64,000 nt of DNA from Actinospica sp035552695 (GTDB taxonomy: Bacteria > Actinomycetota > Actinomycetes > Streptomycetales > Catenulisporaceae), in NCBI RefSeq assembly GCF_035552695.1, contig NZ_DASZKT010000007.1, positions 62,001 to 126,000 on the forward strand, written 5' to 3'. This document shows, piece after piece, positions 26,247 to 34,536 of this stretch; position 1 is the first letter of the stretch, and every line of letters starts with the position of its first letter. Both the position numbers and the translations under genes were made by a program. The notes beneath the pieces were generated by a model that saw nothing but the letters and a program-made list of their open reading frames with translations, had not been told where the DNA came from and did no database searches.

Positions 26247-27005
26247 ATGGCATCCCCGTACCAGCACGAATACGACCAGTCCCGTCCCCATTCGCATCGC
26301 AGAGGCAGCCGTCGGATATCGGGCGCGCGCCGGATGATCCGCATCGGCGTACTGACGACGGCCGCGCTCGGCACAGTCGGGACGGTCGCCGGGATCGCGC
26401 AGGCGGTCACGGTCGGGGACGGCTACTCGACGGAGAACGGCGGAGTCGCGATCGCGAACAACACGACGTTCGCGCTCAGCGACGCGCAGGATCAGACGTC
26501 GTTCAAGGACTCGTTCACGATCCACCAGTACGGCGAGGTGCACGGCGCCTACCTGCGCAACGACGCGACCGCCGAATCGGTCGCCTGCTCGCCCGACGCG
26601 CCGTGCCGCGCGGTCTCGCTGTCCTTCCAGATCGTCACCATGGCGGGCACGGACATCCACCTCAACGCGGTCAATCTCAGCAATGCCGAGAACGTGCACT
26701 GCGCGGGATGCCAGACGGTCGCCGGCGCCTACCAGTTCGTCGTCGACACTCCCGCCGCGTTCACGCTGAACGCGTCGGCCAGAGCGCAGCTCAACGCGAT
26801 CCACCACGAACTCAATGCCCTGAGCAATTCCACGCTGTCGGCCGACCAGGTCCAGTCGCAGGCGGACGCGCTGGCCATGAAGGTCGCGGCGATCCTGAAG
26901 AACGCCGCGGCGACGTCACCCGAGAGCCCGGTTCGCCGTCCACTGACGGCGTCAACGCTCAACGGCCCCACGGTCACCGTCTACAAGGACTTCCAGCACC
27001 ACTGA
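26247..27005 (+). CDS. Exported protein of the peptide locus
   Basis: 252 residues. A long basic N-terminus (SHRRGSRRISGARRMIRIG) leads into a hydrophobic segment ending near residue 53 (GTVAGIAQA). A beta-rich domain follows (GDGYSTENGGVAIANNTTFA) with two Cys pairs (ACSPDAPC and HCAGC). The last part is a helical stretch rich in Ala, Gln and Asn. AGGAG lies ahead of the ATG, only 9 bp after the protease stop, so it is surely co-expressed. No family recognised. Could be the carrier, anchor or target of the processed peptides. Confidence 0.72.
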   Translation: MASPYQHEYDQSRPHSHRRGSRRISGARRMIRIGVLTTAALGTVGTVAGIAQAVTVGDGYSTENGGVAIANNTTFALSDAQDQTSFKDSFTIHQYGEVHGAYLRNDATAESVACSPDAPCRAVSLSFQIVTMAGTDIHLNAVNLSNAENVHCAGCQTVAGAYQFVVDTPAAFTLNASARAQLNAIHHELNALSNSTLSADQVQSQADALAMKVAAILKNAAATSPESPVRRPLTASTLNGPTVTVYKDFQHH

Positions 27006-27034
27006 GGCTTTTCACCAACCTGCTCGCGAGCCGT

Positions 27035-27069
27035 CCGCGCTGAGCGATCACCCCGATCGCTCAGCGCGG
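27035..27069. terminator. 15-bp hairpin between convergent genes
   Basis: A perfect 15-bp stem (CCGCGCTGAGCGATC with its complement) and 5-nt loop. It lies 30 bp after the exported-protein stop and overlaps the stop region of the DUF3626 gene on the other strand, so it can act in both directions. Confidence 0.75.
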
Positions 27070-27894
27070 CGCACCGAATTTCGCGACGTAATGCCAGACG
27101 TACTTGAGTGCCTGCGGGTCGTGTATGCCTGCCGCGGCGGCTTCGCCGATGACTCGCGGGTCGAGCCAGCCGTCGACGGCGATGCGCTGGCCGAGTTCGA
27201 CGATCTCCGGGCCGCGGAAGTCCGGGTGCGTGGCCATCGCCTCGACGCGCAGCAGGAATCCCCGGTGCCACTCGACCGGGCACGGCAGCAACTCCGCGGC
27301 GACCTCGACGTCCGTACCTCGGTAGCAGGGGTCGAGGACGAGGCCCTCCACGTCGCCGTCTATCCGCACGGGGCCGTGGACGTGCGCCTCGATGTAGTCG
27401 TCGAGGTTGTGGCGCGGCACGTCGGCCGACGCGATCGCGATCAGGCCCATGCGACGCGCGGTGCCGAAGTCGCGCGGTTCGGCGGCGCTGTCCGGGTAGC
27501 AGTACGTCGCGCGGGCCGCGGCCCCGGCGGTCAGCCGGAAGTGTGCGGAGCCGAACCGCGGCGCGGCGCCGGACGGCCGCCCGCGGAAGTTCAGGCCGCC
27601 GTAGACGGGACGGAATCTCGGCTCGGCCTCGTCGTACGCGCCGCCGAAGATGCGGCTTTCCCAGTTCCAGCGGTCGCCGCCGGGGTACGCGGTCAGTCCG
27701 CCGTTGCTCGTGCCGGTGACGAATTGCGAGCTGTAGACGCGTTCGCGGGCCAGCGACGCGAGGACCGGCGCTCCGCCGGAAGCGCTCGACACACGATCCG
27801 GGTGGAAGTTGAGTGTGACACGCAGCGCGGGATCGAGCGCGGGGCCGGACGCGAGCGGATCGACGTGGGCGATGGCGCGGGCGAAGAGGTTCAC
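27061..27894 (-). CDS. DUF3626-type protein
   Basis: 277 residues from GTG 27894. Features are LRVTLNFHPDRV near the start, YSSQFVTGTSNGGLTAYPGG, IFGGAYDEAEPRFRPVYGGL, and a C-terminal LKYVWHYVAKFGAP. This matches my memory of the DUF3626 family, whose function is unknown. It follows crcB by 17 bp on the same strand and looks like the last gene of the fluoride operon. A longer start further upstream would run through crcB and is rejected. No membrane or signal segment. Confidence 0.7.
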   Translation of the reverse strand: MNLFARAIAHVDPLASGPALDPALRVTLNFHPDRVSSASGGAPVLASLARERVYSSQFVTGTSNGGLTAYPGGDRWNWESRIFGGAYDEAEPRFRPVYGGLNFRGRPSGAAPRFGSAHFRLTAGAAARATYCYPDSAAEPRDFGTARRMGLIAIASADVPRHNLDDYIEAHVHGPVRIDGDVEGLVLDPCYRGTDVEVAAELLPCPVEWHRGFLLRVEAMATHPDFRGPEIVELGQRIAVDGWLDPRVIGEAAAAGIHDPQALKYVWHYVAKFGAPR

Positions 27895-27911
27895 GGGCTC
27901 AGTCAGGTCGG

Positions 27912-28280
27912 TCAGATCAGGGCCAGCCCGAGGCCGGCGCCGGCGGCGAGCAGGCCCGCCGCGATGCTTCCCGCGATATTGCCCACGGCGCCGACCAGCG
28001 AGCCCTCCTCCGCCAACCGGATCGTCTCGACGTTGAACGTGGAGAACGTCGTGTATCCGCCGCAGATGCCGGTGCCGAGGACGCTGACGACGTGCGCGGA
28101 CAGGCCGTGGTGCAGTGCGAGTCCGGTGACCAGGCCGAGGATGAAGGAGCCGGATACGTTGATCACCCACGTGCCCCAGGGGAACGCGGACTCGAACTTC
28201 TGCGCCACGGCCTGGTCGACCAGATAGCGCGCGAGGGCGCCGAGGGCCGCCGCGAGGCCGACGAGGGCTGCCAACAGCAT
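27912..28280 (-). CDS. crcB: Fluoride ion channel subunit CrcB (copy 1)
   Basis: 122 residues, four hydrophobic helices and the family motifs GTWVINVSGSFILG and GICGGYTTFSTFNVET (the Thr/Ser/Phe track that lines the fluoride pore). Exports F- across the membrane as a dual-topology dimer. Actinomycetes usually have two crcB genes, here separated by a DUF190 gene. Its ATG shares one base with the DUF190 stop (TGATG). Confidence 0.93.
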   Translation of the reverse strand: MLLAALVGLAAALGALARYLVDQAVAQKFESAFPWGTWVINVSGSFILGLVTGLALHHGLSAHVVSVLGTGICGGYTTFSTFNVETIRLAEEGSLVGAVGNIAGSIAAGLLAAGAGLGLALI

Positions 28281-28618
28281 CAGGAACTCCGCCCCACGTA
28301 CCGGATGACCTCGACGTCGTCGATGATGACCAGCCCTTCCGTGACCAGCTCGTCGAGCTGCGGCAGGAAGGCGTCGATGCGCTCGCGCTCGTCCACGACG
28401 ATGATCGCGACCGGCAGGTCCTGGGACAGGCTGAGGAAACGCGTCGTGTGAATGTGACTGCTCGCGCCGAAGCCCTCGATGCCGCGCATCACGGTCGCGC
28501 CCGCCAGCCCGGCGTGGTGCGCGCGATGCACGATCTCCGTGTACAGCGGGTGGTGGTGGAACTGGTCGCTCTCGCCGACGAAGATCGTCAGCCGACGCGC
28601 GGGTCCGGTGAGCCTCAT
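28280..28618 (-). CDS. DUF190 protein (PII-like fold) of the fluoride operon
   Basis: 112 residues: MRLTGPARRLTIFVGESDQF, HRAHHAGLAGATVMRGIEGF, HIHTTRFLSLSQDLPVAIIV, and RIDAFLPQLDELVTEGLV. This is the DUF190/PII-like family regularly found between crcB genes, probably a trimeric regulator, though its ligand is unknown. ATG 28618 overlaps the upstream crcB stop (ATGA) and its own stop overlaps the downstream crcB start, so all three should be co-translated. Confidence 0.88.
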   Translation of the reverse strand: MRLTGPARRLTIFVGESDQFHHHPLYTEIVHRAHHAGLAGATVMRGIEGFGASSHIHTTRFLSLSQDLPVAIIVVDERERIDAFLPQLDELVTEGLVIIDDVEVIRYVGRSS

Positions 28619-29127
28619 CTCAGCGCCTCCGATTCGCTCGGCTCCGAGTGCTGTTCCGGGACGGACATGGCCGCCCGGCGACGGTTGCGGTACGCGATCA
28701 CCGCGCGGCCGACGACCAGGCCCAGGGCCGTGGCCGCGAGTCCGGCGAACAGGGAGCCGAAGACGTCGGCCGCCGCGATCCCGTAGCGTCCGGCCGAGAT
28801 GAGCCTGTCGGTGTCGACCATCCAGGTCGAGAACGTCGTGTACGCGCCGCAGAACCCCGTGCAGAACAGTGGCCTGATGTACTTCGTCGGCGGCCAGACC
28901 TCGAGGATCAGCATCAGCAGCAGCGCGAGGATGAAGGATCCGGAGATGTTGATCGCGAAGGTCGTCGCCGGAAAGGCGGCGCGGCCCGTGGGGAACGCGA
29001 GGCCGAGGAGGTAGCGCGCCTCCCCGCCGAGGAAGCCGCCGAGCGCGATCGCGGCGAGCACCCGCGGGTCCTGCCGGCGCCGGCGCGGGCGAGCGGCGAA
29101 CGGGTGTCCGTCGGCTTCGGAGGCCAT
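28615..29127 (-). CDS. crcB: Fluoride ion channel subunit CrcB (copy 2)
   Basis: 170 residues from ATG 29127. A basic N-terminal extension (ARPRRRRQDPRV) precedes the four-helix CrcB core with TTFAINISGSFILALLL and GFCGAYTTFSTWMVDTDR. First gene of the operon. I prefer ATG 29127 to an upstream TTG because an extended -10 (TACGCT) lies 6 bp before it, which suggests a leaderless message. Only 26 bp separate it from the divergent purD. Confidence 0.9.
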   Translation of the reverse strand: MASEADGHPFAARPRRRRQDPRVLAAIALGGFLGGEARYLLGLAFPTGRAAFPATTFAINISGSFILALLLMLILEVWPPTKYIRPLFCTGFCGAYTTFSTWMVDTDRLISAGRYGIAAADVFGSLFAGLAATALGLVVGRAVIAYRNRRRAAMSVPEQHSEPSESEALR

Positions 29128-29134
29128 AGCGACA

Positions 29135-29145
29135 GCGTATAGGCT
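29135..29145. promoter_or_regulatory. Overlapping divergent -10 elements (crcB2 / purD)
   Basis: On + TAGGCT (29140-29145) lies 8 bp before the purD GTG. On - TACGCT (29140-29135) lies 6 bp before the crcB2 ATG. Both fit TAnnnT and the spacing of leaderless actinobacterial promoters. They share a base pair, so the two promoters may compete. Confidence 0.45.
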
Positions 29146-29153
29146 CAACGACC

Positions 29154-30455
29154 GTGAAGATTCTGGTCATCGGCGGCGGCGGCCGCGAGCACGCCATCTG
29201 CGTCGCCCTCAGCAAGGACGAGTCCGTCACCGCCCTGCACTGCGCGCCGGGCAACCCGGGCACCGCCCAGGTCGCACAGCCGCATCAGGTGGACGCGCTC
29301 GACCCGGGCGCGGTGACCGCGCTGGCCGTGGAACTGGGCGTGGACCTGGTCGTGGTCGGACCCGAGGCGCCGCTGGTGGCCGGGGTGGCGGACGCGGTGC
29401 GCGCGGCCGGGATCGCCTGCTTCGGCCCGTCGAAGGCGGCCGCGCAGCTCGAGGGCTCGAAGGCCTTCTCGAAGGACGTGATGGCCGCGGCCGGGGTGCC
29501 GACCGCCGAATCCTTCGTCTGCACGACCCTCGACGAAGCCGAGCACGCGCTGGACGCCTTCGGCCCGACGTACGTCGTGAAGGACGACGCGCTGGCCGCG
29601 GGCAAGGGCGTCGTCGTCACCGATGACCGCGATGCCGCGCTGGCCCACGTGCGCGAGTGCGTCTCCCGGCCCGGCGGCGGACGCGTCGTGATCGAGGCCT
29701 TCCTGGACGGTCCCGAGGTCTCGCTGTTCGCGATCACCGACGGCCGGACCGTGCTGCCGCTGCAGCCCGCGCAGGACTTCAAGCGGATCGGCGACGGCGA
29801 CTCCGGTCCGAACACCGGCGGCATGGGCGCCTACTCGCCGCTGGACTGGGCTCCGGCCGGGCTGGTCGACGAGGTGATGGAGCGGGTGCTGCAGCCGACC
29901 GTGGACGAGCTGCGCCGCCGCGGCACCCCGTTCGCCGGGCTGCTCTACGCCGGACTCGCGCTGACCGGCCGCGGCACCCGCGTCATCGAGTTCAACGCGC
30001 GCTTCGGCGATCCGGAGGCGCAGGTCGTGCTGCCGCTGCTGAAGACCCCGCTGGCCGGCGTGCTGCTCCGCGCGGCCACCGGCACGCTCGCCGACCAGGA
30101 GCCGCTGAGCTGGAGCGAGGGAGCCGCGGTCACCGTCGTGCTCGCCTCCGACGGCTATCCGGCGAAGTCGCGCAGCGGCGACGTCATCCGCGGCGTACGC
30201 GCGGCCGAGATGCTCTCCGCGCCGACCGGCGGTTCGGTGACGGTGTACCAGGCCGGGACCGCGCACAATGCCGAGGACGAGCTCGTCACGGCCGGCGGCC
30301 GGGTGCTCGCGGTGACCGGGCACGCCCGGGACCTGGCCAGGGCGCGCAAGCTGGCCTACGCGGGCGTCACCGAGATCGCCTTCGACGGTGCCCAGCACCG
30401 CACCGACATCGCCGCCGCCGCACTCGCCGGGGGCGTGCGCGCGGCCGACGCGTAG
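29154..30455 (+). CDS. purD: Phosphoribosylamine-glycine ligase
   Basis: 433 residues with the ATP-grasp GARS signature. Visible motifs: KILVIGGGGREHAI at the N-terminus, KDDALAAGKGVVV (ATP binding), GPNTGGMGAYSPL, and VIEFNARFGDPEAQVVLPLL (metal/ATP site). Makes glycinamide ribonucleotide from phosphoribosylamine, glycine and ATP. GTG start, apparently leaderless. First gene of the purine cluster and divergent from the fluoride operon. Confidence 0.97.
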   Translation: MKILVIGGGGREHAICVALSKDESVTALHCAPGNPGTAQVAQPHQVDALDPGAVTALAVELGVDLVVVGPEAPLVAGVADAVRAAGIACFGPSKAAAQLEGSKAFSKDVMAAAGVPTAESFVCTTLDEAEHALDAFGPTYVVKDDALAAGKGVVVTDDRDAALAHVRECVSRPGGGRVVIEAFLDGPEVSLFAITDGRTVLPLQPAQDFKRIGDGDSGPNTGGMGAYSPLDWAPAGLVDEVMERVLQPTVDELRRRGTPFAGLLYAGLALTGRGTRVIEFNARFGDPEAQVVLPLLKTPLAGVLLRAATGTLADQEPLSWSEGAAVTVVLASDGYPAKSRSGDVIRGVRAAEMLSAPTGGSVTVYQAGTAHNAEDELVTAGGRVLAVTGHARDLARARKLAYAGVTEIAFDGAQHRTDIAAAALAGGVRAADA

Positions 30456-30588
30456 GCTCTTCAGTCACTCATATGAGCGCATCCCGGGCCTTCCCGGGTG
30501 CCACGGCGCGCTGACCGGCGCTACAGTCCGGAATTGAGGGGACTCCTTCGGTCCCGTCGTGGAGCGTTTCGGGAGCGGGTGAACGCCG

Positions 30589-31890
30589 GTGGGCGGCGTC
30601 ACAGACCAGCCGGCGCGGCTGGCCAGGGCGATCCTGCGGATCGGGGCCCTGGCCGTCGCCTTCTGGCTGCTGTCGGCGGCCGGGTGCGCGGTACTCGCCG
30701 CGTGGCTGCTGCCGGGCTACGCCGCGGTCGCCGGGGTGGTCGTGCTGCTCGGCTTCGCCGCGGTGCCGGTCTGGCGCTTCCATCGGATAGCCCCGCCCGT
30801 CTCGGAGACGGTTGCGCTGGAGAGCTCGGACCGCAGCGAGCTCGCGCTGATCGTCCGGCAGATCTCGGCCGCCCTCGGCGTGCCGACGCCCGCGGCGATA
30901 GAACTCTCCCCGGACTGCGACGCCTGGCTCGAGCCCCGGGTCGGCGGTCCGGTGCTGGTGATCGGGACGCCCTTCCTGTGGTGGCTGCGGGTGAGCGAGC
31001 TGCGCGGGCTGCTGGCGCCGGTGATCGCGGGCCTGGAGGCGGCGCACGACCCGGCCGTCGTCCGGGCCCGTCGCGTCGTACGGCGCCTGGACTGCGCCCA
31101 GCGGCAGGGCTGCGGGCCGTGGCCGCGCGGCGTGGTGGCGTGGGTGGCGGAGTTCTGTCGGAACAAGGCCGAGGGCATGGAGCGGGTGATCGCGGCGAAC
31201 GCCTCGCAGCGCGCCCGGATCGTGGAACCGGCCGGCCGGGTGTACGCGCACGAGCAGGTGGGGCTGGTCGCGGCGGCCTGGGACCGGCTGCTGACCCGGC
31301 TGGCGTACCCGGCGTGGGACGCGGGCTACACGCCGAGCGCGCTGAACGCCGCGCTCGTGGCCGCGCTGGTCGAGCTCGGCGAGCGGGACCGGGTGGGCGT
31401 CGGTCTCGCGGACCGGCTGAGCGAGCGGCCCGGCTGCGATCTGCTGGACGAGCCGGGGGAGATGGACCGGGCCGTGTCGGCGATCGTCCCGATCGTCTAC
31501 CAGAGCCAGCCGGTCGACGAGTTGCTCGATTGGAGCGACTACACGCGGCTGGTCGCGGAGCCGATCCTGCGCGGGGCGGCGGCCGCGGCGCCGGACCATC
31601 CGCTGGTCGCCAAGACCAGGGCCCTGCTGCTCGCCCCCGCCCCCAGTACGACGATCGCACCGATCCACGAGCCCGGTGACGCCGAACTCCCGGCCGGGCT
31701 GCGCGCCGTGCTGCAGTGCGGGCTGGTGGACCTGGGCTGCGCGACGTTCGCGGTGGACTGGCTGGACGGCGTCGTGCTGCACGACCGGGCCGGGCTGACG
31801 GTGCCGGTCGACGAGATCGTGCACGCCCTGGTGGACTACTCCGACTTCACCCCGCTGCGGGACTGGCTGTCCTACGCGGCCCGGCTGTGA
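30589..31890 (+). CDS. Membrane-anchored M48-peptidase-like protein lacking the zinc motif
   Basis: 433 residues. Two N-terminal hydrophobic segments (about 14-35 and 42-62) precede a domain laid out like M48 peptidases (SPDCDAWLEP, VLVIGTPFLWWLRVSELRGL). Where these have HELGH, this protein has LAPVIAGLEAAHDP. The zinc site is therefore absent and proteolysis is unlikely. Located between purD and purB, 69 bp before the latter. The role is unknown; a structural or chaperone-like function is possible. The GTG start is the best frame-opening choice, but ribosome-site support is weak. Confidence 0.7.
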   Translation: MGGVTDQPARLARAILRIGALAVAFWLLSAAGCAVLAAWLLPGYAAVAGVVVLLGFAAVPVWRFHRIAPPVSETVALESSDRSELALIVRQISAALGVPTPAAIELSPDCDAWLEPRVGGPVLVIGTPFLWWLRVSELRGLLAPVIAGLEAAHDPAVVRARRVVRRLDCAQRQGCGPWPRGVVAWVAEFCRNKAEGMERVIAANASQRARIVEPAGRVYAHEQVGLVAAAWDRLLTRLAYPAWDAGYTPSALNAALVAALVELGERDRVGVGLADRLSERPGCDLLDEPGEMDRAVSAIVPIVYQSQPVDELLDWSDYTRLVAEPILRGAAAAAPDHPLVAKTRALLLAPAPSTTIAPIHEPGDAELPAGLRAVLQCGLVDLGCATFAVDWLDGVVLHDRAGLTVPVDEIVHALVDYSDFTPLRDWLSYAARL

Positions 31891-31959
31891 CCGCCGATAG
31901 GATCGTGGGTGGCGGGCCAGGTCTGTCCCGCTGAGTCTTTTCCGAAGGAGCGATCCGCC

Positions 31960-33270
31960 GTGATCGGACGGTACACACTTCCGGACATGGGCCGAGTCTG
32001 GTCCGAGGCCCACAAGTACGAACTGTGGTGCCAGGTCGAAACCCTGGTGATGGAGGCGCACGCGGCGGCCGGAGTCGTCCCCGCCGACGCCCTCGAAGCG
32101 GTGCGCAAGGCGCCCGCGCCCACCCCTGAGGCGGTCGCCGAGATCGAGGCCGTCACCCAGCACGACGTCATCGCGTTCCTCAGCGCCTGGGCGGACAACA
32201 CCGAGCCGCGCGAGGCGGCCGCGTTCGTGCACTTCGGCATGACCTCCTCCGACCTGCTCGACACGGCCCTCGCGCTGCAACTGGTCGAGGCCACGGACCT
32301 GCTGCTGACCAAGGCCGACCGGCTCGTCGCCGTACTCCGGGACCACGCCCTCGCGCACCGGAACACCCTGCGCGTGGGGCGTACCCACGGCATCCACGGG
32401 GAGCCGGACGTGTGGGGCCACCGGGTGGCCGACTTCGCCTACGGCGTCGCGCGCTCCCGGGACCGGATCCGGCGCGCCCGCGAGGCCGTCGGCGTGATGG
32501 CGATCTCCGGCTCGGTGGGCACGTACTCGAACATCGACCCCGCGGTCGAGCAGTACGTCGCGCAGAAGCTGAACCTGAAGGCGGCGGACGTCTCCACTCA
32601 GGTCGTGCTGCGCGACGGGATCTCCGAGTGGGTCGGCTCGCTGGCGATCATGGCGACGGTGCTCGAGGCGATCTCGCTCGAGGTGCGGCACGGACAGCGG
32701 ACCGAGGTCAGGGAGCTGTCCGAGCCCTTCGGGAAGGGCCAGAAGGGCTCCTCCGCGATGCCGCACAAGAAGAACCCGATCATCTCGGAGCGGATCGCGG
32801 GCATGGCGCGGATCGTGCGCGCGGAGATCGTGCCGGTGATGGAGGGCATCCCGCTGTGGCACGAGCGGGACATCTCGCACTCCTCGACCGAGCGGATCGC
32901 GCTGCCGGACGCCTCGATCGCGCTGGACTATCTGCTGAACCTGACGATCCGGCTGGTCGACGGCCTGGTCGTGCACGAGGACCGGATGCTCGCCAACCTG
33001 GAGTCCACCGGCGGGCTGATCTACACGTCCACGGTGCTGCTCGAACTGGTGGAGATGGGCCTGGAGCGGGACACCCAGGCCTACCCGCTGACCCAGCGCG
33101 CGGCGATGCGGACCTGGGAGACCGGCCGGCCCTTCCGCGAGACGCTGCGCGAGGAGGCCGCTGCGGCCGGCCTGGAGATCGACGAGAAGCGGCTGGACGA
33201 GGTCTGCCGCCCGGAGCGCTTCGTCGAGCGGCTCGACGGGATGTTCGCGAAGCTGGCGGAGCTGAGGTGA
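31960..33270 (+). CDS. purB: Adenylosuccinate lyase
   Basis: 436 residues of the fumarase/aspartase superfamily. The signature loop GQKGSSAMPHKKNPIIS and the catalytic-base region GRTHGIHGEPDVWGH are intact. Acts twice in purine synthesis, on SAICAR and on adenylosuccinate, releasing fumarate. Start GTG 31960 is chosen because GAAGGAG lies about 10 bp upstream. The stop overlaps the purC GTG by 4 bp. Confidence 0.97.
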   Translation: MIGRYTLPDMGRVWSEAHKYELWCQVETLVMEAHAAAGVVPADALEAVRKAPAPTPEAVAEIEAVTQHDVIAFLSAWADNTEPREAAAFVHFGMTSSDLLDTALALQLVEATDLLLTKADRLVAVLRDHALAHRNTLRVGRTHGIHGEPDVWGHRVADFAYGVARSRDRIRRAREAVGVMAISGSVGTYSNIDPAVEQYVAQKLNLKAADVSTQVVLRDGISEWVGSLAIMATVLEAISLEVRHGQRTEVRELSEPFGKGQKGSSAMPHKKNPIISERIAGMARIVRAEIVPVMEGIPLWHERDISHSSTERIALPDASIALDYLLNLTIRLVDGLVVHEDRMLANLESTGGLIYTSTVLLELVEMGLERDTQAYPLTQRAAMRTWETGRPFRETLREEAAAAGLEIDEKRLDEVCRPERFVERLDGMFAKLAELR

Positions 33271-34178
33271 GCGCCGCGACCGCGGCCATCGCCGACATCC
33301 CCGGCGTGCGCCACCTCGGCTCGGGCAAGGTGCGCGAGCTGTACGAGGTGGACGGGAAGCTGCTGCTCGTCGCCTCGGATCGGATCTCCGCGTACGACTA
33401 CGTGCTCGAGTCGCCGATCCCGGACAAGGGCAAGATCCTCACCCAGTTGAGCCTCTGGTGGTTCGGGCAGCTGACCGACCTGGTGCCGAACCACCTGGTC
33501 ACGACCGATCCGGCGATGTTCCCCGTGGAACTTCGCGATCACAAGGACTTGCTATCCGGCCGTTCCATGCTGTGCGAGCGCCTCTCGATGATCGAGATCG
33601 AATGCGTCGCGCGCGGCTACCTGACCGGCTCCGGGCTCAGCGAGTACGACGAGCGCGGGACCGCCTGCGGCATCGCCCTGCCGCCCGGGCTGGTGGACGG
33701 ATCACGGCTCGCCGAACCGATTTTCACACCGGCGGCCAAGGCGGCGGTCGGCGAGCACGACGAGAACATCGACTTCGCCGAGACCGTGCGCCGGGTCGGG
33801 TCCGATCTCGCGAACGAGATCCGCGAGCTGACGATCGCGATCTACCGCAGGGCGCACGAGATCGCGGCCGGGCGCGGCATCATCCTCGCCGACACCAAAT
33901 TCGAGTTCGGACAGCGCGCCGACGGCACGGTGGTGCTCGCCGACGAGGTGCTCACCCCGGACTCCTCGCGCTTCTGGCCCGCCGACCTGTGGGAGCCGGG
34001 CCACCCGCAGCCCTCGTACGACAAGCAGTACGTGCGCGACTGGCTCACCGGGCCCGAGTCGGGCTGGGACCGGAAGTCCGGCGAGTTCCCGCCGCCGCTG
34101 CCCGAGGACGTGGTCGAGCGGACGCGGGCGCGGTACGTCGAGGCGTACGAGAAGCTGACCGGCAGCAAGTTCGAATAA
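33267..34178 (+). CDS. purC: SAICAR synthetase
   Basis: 303 residues. Motifs HLGSGKVRELYEVDGKLLLV and ASDRISAYDYVLESPIPDKG near the N-terminus, and ADTKFEFG in the active site, define the family. Joins aspartate to CAIR using ATP. The GTG is inside the purB stop (GTGA), so translation is coupled. Length is normal for actinobacterial PurC. Confidence 0.96.
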   Translation: MSAATAAIADIPGVRHLGSGKVRELYEVDGKLLLVASDRISAYDYVLESPIPDKGKILTQLSLWWFGQLTDLVPNHLVTTDPAMFPVELRDHKDLLSGRSMLCERLSMIEIECVARGYLTGSGLSEYDERGTACGIALPPGLVDGSRLAEPIFTPAAKAAVGEHDENIDFAETVRRVGSDLANEIRELTIAIYRRAHEIAAGRGIILADTKFEFGQRADGTVVLADEVLTPDSSRFWPADLWEPGHPQPSYDKQYVRDWLTGPESGWDRKSGEFPPPLPEDVVERTRARYVEAYEKLTGSKFE

Positions 34179-34192
34179 CCGCAGCTCAGCGC

Positions 34193-34227
34193 GGTACGGG
34201 CGGGGGCACTGCTCCCGCCCGGGTACC
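34193..34227 (+). terminator. Hairpin between purC and purS
   Basis: GGTA-CGGGCGGG pairs with CCCGCCCG-gg-TACC (two-base bulge, 9-nt loop). It splits the pur cluster into purB-purC and purS-purQ-purL units, either as a weak terminator or an mRNA stability element. Confidence 0.5.
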
Positions 34228-34290
34228 CTTGGAGGTACCGCCAACAGCGATCACACGCGGACGTGTGTGGTCACGACACCGGGAGCGTTC

Positions 34291-34536
34291 ATGGCACGCG
34301 TCGTGGTAGACGTCATGCTGAAGCCGGAGATCCTCGACCCGCAAGGTCAGGCAGTCAATCGCGCGTTGCCGCGCCTGGGCTTCGACGGGGTCGTCGACGT
34401 CCGCCAGGGCAAGCGCTTCGAGGTGGAACTGGAGGGGCCGGCCGACGAGGCCGCGCTCGCCCAGGTCCGCGAGATGGCCGAGAAGCTGCTGGCCAACACC
34501 GTGATCGAGGAATACCGAGTGCGGGTGGAGAACTGA
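34291..34536 (+). CDS. purS: Phosphoribosylformylglycinamidine synthase subunit PurS
   Basis: 81 residues from ATG 34291 (ARVVVDVMLKPEILDPQGQA). The small beta-alpha-beta family member bridges PurQ and PurL in the FGAM synthase complex. GGGAG lies upstream; a GTG 8 codons earlier is possible but would lack support. The stop shares a base with the purQ start (TGATG). Confidence 0.95.
   Translation: MARVVVDVMLKPEILDPQGQAVNRALPRLGFDGVVDVRQGKRFEVELEGPADEAALAQVREMAEKLLANTVIEEYRVRVEN

Noticed and set aside
24669..26807. Long open frame on the minus strand (about 700 codons)
   Set aside because: It is antisense to the M50 protease and exported-protein genes, is Arg/Gly/His/Asp-rich without domains, and is the typical GC-rich shadow.
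29100..29160. Fluoride riboswitch before the crcB operon
   Set aside because: Only 26 bp separate crcB2 from purD, with no room for a riboswitch and no conserved fold seen.
28619..29263. 5' extension of the DUF190 frame
   Set aside because: It would run antiparallel to nothing but through crcB2 in another frame; the family starts at MRLTGPARRL (28618).
30469..32976. 835-codon minus-strand frame opposite purB and the M48-like gene
   Set aside because: Shadow of two real plus-strand genes; low-complexity Arg/Gln/His composition.
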